Assembly (NCBI GenBank): GCA_028875955.1 | Contig: JAGWTX010000097.1 | Span: forward strand, 1 to 7,753 | From: Bacteroidota bacterium | Lineage (GTDB): Bacteria; Bacteroidota; Bacteroidia; Chitinophagales; Chitinophagaceae | DNA length: 7,753 nt | Reading direction: 5' to 3' | In this document: one piece after another, positions 5,466 through 7,753 of the stretch | Position numbering within the stretch: position 1 is the first letter of the stretch | Layout: each line of letters opens with the position of its first letter | Translations under genes and position numbers: made by a program | Notes under the pieces: generated by a model | What the model was told of the DNA's origin: nothing | The model's database searches: none | Seen by the model: the letters and a program-made list of their open reading frames with translations, nothing else

Positions 5466-6659
5466 ATGAATACGACGCTAAACTCAAACGAATCCATCCC
5501 CACCCAGAAGAAAAAAATCATTGTACTGGGAAGTGGGCCCAACAGAATCGGACAAGGTATTGAATTTGATTACTGTTGTGTACATGGATTACTGGCCATC
5601 AAAGAATGTGGCTATGAAGCCATTATGGTAAACTGCAACCCCGAAACCGTCTCCACCGATTTCGACATGGCAGATAAGCTGTATTTCGAACCCGTGTATT
5701 GGGAACATCTCTGGGAGATCATAGAATTGGAAAAACCCTTTGGTGTTATCGTGCAGTTGGGCGGACAAACCGCTTTGAAGCTGGCCAAAAGATTACATGA
5801 GAACGGGGTTAACATCATTGGCACTGCCTTTAATGATATGGATGTTGCAGAAGATCGGGGCCGGTTCAGCGACCTGCTGAAAGAATTGAATATCCCCTAC
5901 CCGGAATATGGAACAGCCACCAATGCTGAAGAAGCCATTGCCGTGGCCAACCGGGTTGGATACCCCGTATTGGTAAGACCCAGCTATGTGATCGGCGGAC
6001 AGCGGATGCGGATCGTGATCAATGATGAAGATGTGGAAAAAGCGGTGATCAGCCTGCTCAAACATATTCCCGGCAACAAGATCCTGATCGATCATTTTCT
6101 CGACCGTTGTCAGGAAGCCGAAGTGGATGCCATATTCGACGGTGAGAACTTTCACATCATGGGGGTGATGGAACACATTGAACCCGCCGGTATTCACAGC
6201 GGTGACAGCAATGCGGTATTACCTGCGTTTAATCTTACACCCCTGGTGATTGAGACCATGCAATATTATTCCGAGAAAATCGCCCGTGCCCTGAATATCA
6301 AAGGATTGATCAATATCCAGTTTGCCATAAAAAATGACAAAGTGTATGTGATTGAAGCCAACCCGAGAGCTTCCAGAACCACACCGTTTATTGCGAAAGC
6401 CTATCAGATCCCTTATCTGAATATCGCCACCAAAGTGATGATGGGTGAAGCCAAGCTTACTGAATTCACCATGAATAAAAAACTGGAAGGGTATGCGATC
6501 AAAGAACCCGTTTTCAGTTTTGATAAATTTCCCGGTGTAAATAAAGAACTCGGCCCTGAAATGAAAAGCACGGGTGAAGCCATCCGCTTTATCAAAGACC
6601 TGAGAGATCCTTATTTCAGAACCTTATACAAGGAAAGAAGTATGAACCTTAGTAAATAA
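5466..6659 (+). CDS. carB: Carbamoyl-phosphate synthase large subunit, C-terminal half only
   Basis: The 397-residue product equals roughly residues 550-935 of E. coli CarB (1073), the second synthetase unit, which phosphorylates carbamate to carbamoyl phosphate for pyrimidines and arginine. It begins at the inter-domain linker (NESIPTQKKK). Then come the pre-ATP-grasp domain (GSGPNRIGQGIEFDYCC at 22-38, MVNCNPETVSTD), the ATP-grasp segments RPSYVIGG (171-178), DHFLDR (209-214) and EHIEPAGIHSGDS (236-248), and the metal/ATP residues Q285, E297, N299, R301 and R304 (IEANPRASRT). All these residues look intact. The end at LGPEMKSTGEAIRFI plus a short tail lacks the MGS allosteric domain, which I recall as normal for this phylum. 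The N-terminal, glutaminase-contacting half is absent: upstream is an unrelated gene and no remnant is seen. The frame opens at 5331, but those 45 codons resemble nothing in CarB and include the promoter, so 5466 is preferred. Confidence 0.9.
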   Translation: MNTTLNSNESIPTQKKKIIVLGSGPNRIGQGIEFDYCCVHGLLAIKECGYEAIMVNCNPETVSTDFDMADKLYFEPVYWEHLWEIIELEKPFGVIVQLGGQTALKLAKRLHENGVNIIGTAFNDMDVAEDRGRFSDLLKELNIPYPEYGTATNAEEAIAVANRVGYPVLVRPSYVIGGQRMRIVINDEDVEKAVISLLKHIPGNKILIDHFLDRCQEAEVDAIFDGENFHIMGVMEHIEPAGIHSGDSNAVLPAFNLTPLVIETMQYYSEKIARALNIKGLINIQFAIKNDKVYVIEANPRASRTTPFIAKAYQIPYLNIATKVMMGEAKLTEFTMNKKLEGYAIKEPVFSFDKFPGVNKELGPEMKSTGEAIRFIKDLRDPYFRTLYKERSMNLSK

Positions 6660-6706
6660 TCTTCGGGAAATAACTGTTATTCCTATCAAGTAATTATACG
6701 CAAATC

Positions 6707-6737
6707 AAAAAGCCACCCGATCCAGGGTGGCTTTTTT
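6707..6737 (+). terminator. Rho-independent terminator after the carB half
   Basis: GCCACCC (6712-6718), a 6-nt loop gatcca and GGGTGGC (6725-6731) form a perfect GC-rich stem. It is extended by A5 (6707-6711) pairing with the following T6 (6732-6737). It lies 47 nt after the carB-half stop and only 15 nt before the comEC start. A weaker bulged hairpin, GGAAATAA with TTATTCC, precedes it at 6666-6683. The A5/T6 flanks mean it could also terminate transcripts arriving on the minus strand. Confidence 0.9.
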
Positions 6738-6752
6738 GTGTAGGTTTAACCC

Positions 6753-7753
6753 ATGCAACCTGCCTATGCATATGGCTGGTATGGAGCCCCTTTTATCCGC
6801 CTCCTGATCCCCTTGGTTTCCGGGATCCTGATTGGCAATTATTTACAGCCCCCACTCAAAGCAATATGGATATTGATGGCTGCTTTTTCCCTGTTTTATT
6901 TTCTTTTAGAAAAACAAACTATCCGCAAAAAATTCTATGGGAGATGGCTAACAGGGATTTGCCTGAATCTGCTGCTGATAGCAATGGGCGTCTTATTGAT
7001 TATGTTGCACAAATACCATAAGGCTCAGGTAAACATTGCGGAAAATGAAACGGAATCAACCAGTATGGCTCTCACCATTGAAGAGGTTCTGGGACAAAAC
7101 AATGGAACCGATCGTTTTGTCGCAGCCATCCGGTTGCAATGCAAACAGGGTGTCTGTTCTTCTTTCAGCGGGGGATGTCTGTTATCGGTCAGAAAAGACA
7201 GTACCGACAGGAACTGGGAACCCGGCCAAATCCTGCTGATCCGAAAACAACCCCGGCTGATCAGGGACAATGGCAACCCGGGCGGATTCTCCTTCCGGCA
7301 ATATTATGCAAGACAGGGAATCCAATACCAGGTTTACCTGAACAGGAATGAGTATGTCGTTTGTCAACAAAAAGCGCAAAAAGGCTTTCGCAATCTTCTT
7401 TATACGATCAGGCTTTTTGTGATAAAAACAATCCGTAAACTGATCCCGGGAGAAAAAGAACAAGGACTTGCCGAAGCACTTCTGATCGGATACAGGAATG
7501 ACCTGGACAAACAACTGGTAAGATCCTATAGTCGGATGGGAGTTGTGCATATTATTGCCATCAGTGGTCTACACCTGGGGATGATCTATGGTCTTTTGCT
7601 TTTATTGATCAAACCCTTTCAGCAACAAAAAGGGTTCAGATGGGTAAAACCCATAGTGCTTCTATCCGTTCTATGGATGTTTACCCTGCTGGCCGGCGGG
7701 GCACCATCGGTACTGCGATCTGCACTGATGTTTTCATTTATCATAACGGGTGA
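6753..7753 (+). CDS. comEC: ComEC/Rec2 DNA-uptake channel, 5' part
   Basis: The reading frame stays open to the window edge, giving 333 residues of a protein that is normally about 650-800 long. ComEC forms the inner-membrane channel that passes single-stranded DNA into the cytoplasm during natural transformation. Visible parts are hydrophobic segments at about 15-30, 36-53 and 66-86, a soluble region at about 90-205 matching the N-terminal DUF4131 domain, then the start of the competence domain: ALLIGYRNDLDKQL (242-255), the diagnostic VVHIIAISGLHLG (264-276) and GGAPSVLRSALM (315-326). An in-frame TAA at 6747-6749 fixes the start at or after 6753, and the N-terminus AYGWYGAPFIRLLIPL fits family style. 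There is no Shine-Dalgarno. A strong terminator ends just 15 nt upstream, so the promoter is unclear. The C-terminal part, including any metallo-beta-lactamase-like domain, lies outside the window. Confidence 0.93.
   Translation, partial: MQPAYAYGWYGAPFIRLLIPLVSGILIGNYLQPPLKAIWILMAAFSLFYFLLEKQTIRKKFYGRWLTGICLNLLLIAMGVLLIMLHKYHKAQVNIAENETESTSMALTIEEVLGQNNGTDRFVAAIRLQCKQGVCSSFSGGCLLSVRKDSTDRNWEPGQILLIRKQPRLIRDNGNPGGFSFRQYYARQGIQYQVYLNRNEYVVCQQKAQKGFRNLLYTIRLFVIKTIRKLIPGEKEQGLAEALLIGYRNDLDKQLVRSYSRMGVVHIIAISGLHLGMIYGLLLLLIKPFQQQKGFRWVKPIVLLSVLWMFTLLAGGAPSVLRSALMFSFIITG

Noticed and set aside
1..7753. Mobile element, CRISPR array, tRNA or rRNA
   Set aside because: I saw no transposase, integrase, regularly spaced repeats, cloverleaf pattern or rRNA sequence on either strand.

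Overview
The window looks like chromosomal DNA from a member of the Bacteroidota, most probably a Chitinophagaceae-like bacterium. This is judged from protein style only: moderate GC, AT-rich start regions without Shine-Dalgarno sequences, TAnnTTTG-like -7 promoter elements, an S1 sulfatase with a signal peptide, and a CarB that ends without the allosteric MGS domain, as I recall from that phylum. No taxonomic search could be run.

Layout. (1) 5-595, minus strand: a 2H phosphoesterase / 2'-5' RNA ligase-like protein. (2) A 73-bp AT-rich divergent promoter region with direct repeats. (3) 669-2411, plus strand: a umuDC-type operon, made of a UmuD-like S24 protein that has lost both catalytic residues (Ser to Ala, Lys to Arg) and an apparently intact Y-family polymerase UmuC. 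(4) 2450-4003: a secreted formylglycine-type sulfatase 38 nt behind umuC. (5) 4098-5295: a compact three-gene module of an ECF sigma factor, a two-helix membrane protein and a small HMA-like protein without CxxC. The sigma start codon sits in the loop of a perfect 9-bp hairpin. (6) 5466-6659: a stand-alone C-terminal half of carbamoyl-phosphate synthase large subunit, with its own putative promoter and no N-terminal half nearby. (7) A strong intrinsic terminator. (8) 6753 to the window edge: the 5' part of comEC (DNA uptake channel).

How the genes may work together. UmuD-like and UmuC should form a translesion polymerase, but cleavage-dependent activation of the UmuD partner seems impossible, so control must come from elsewhere, for example transcription from the divergent region. 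The sigma/membrane/HMA-like trio reads as a self-contained regulatory unit whose membrane protein or HMA-like protein might restrain the sigma factor; this is inference. The CarB half needs a partner encoded elsewhere, or works as a homodimer. Sulfatase and comEC look functionally unrelated to their neighbours.

The best candidates for something undescribed are the protease-dead UmuD in an otherwise intact pol V operon, the sigma/TM/Cys-less HMA trio with its hairpin-embedded start codon, and the split CarB. No tRNA, rRNA, CRISPR, insertion sequence or integrase was seen. No gene-free stretch exceeds 300 bases.
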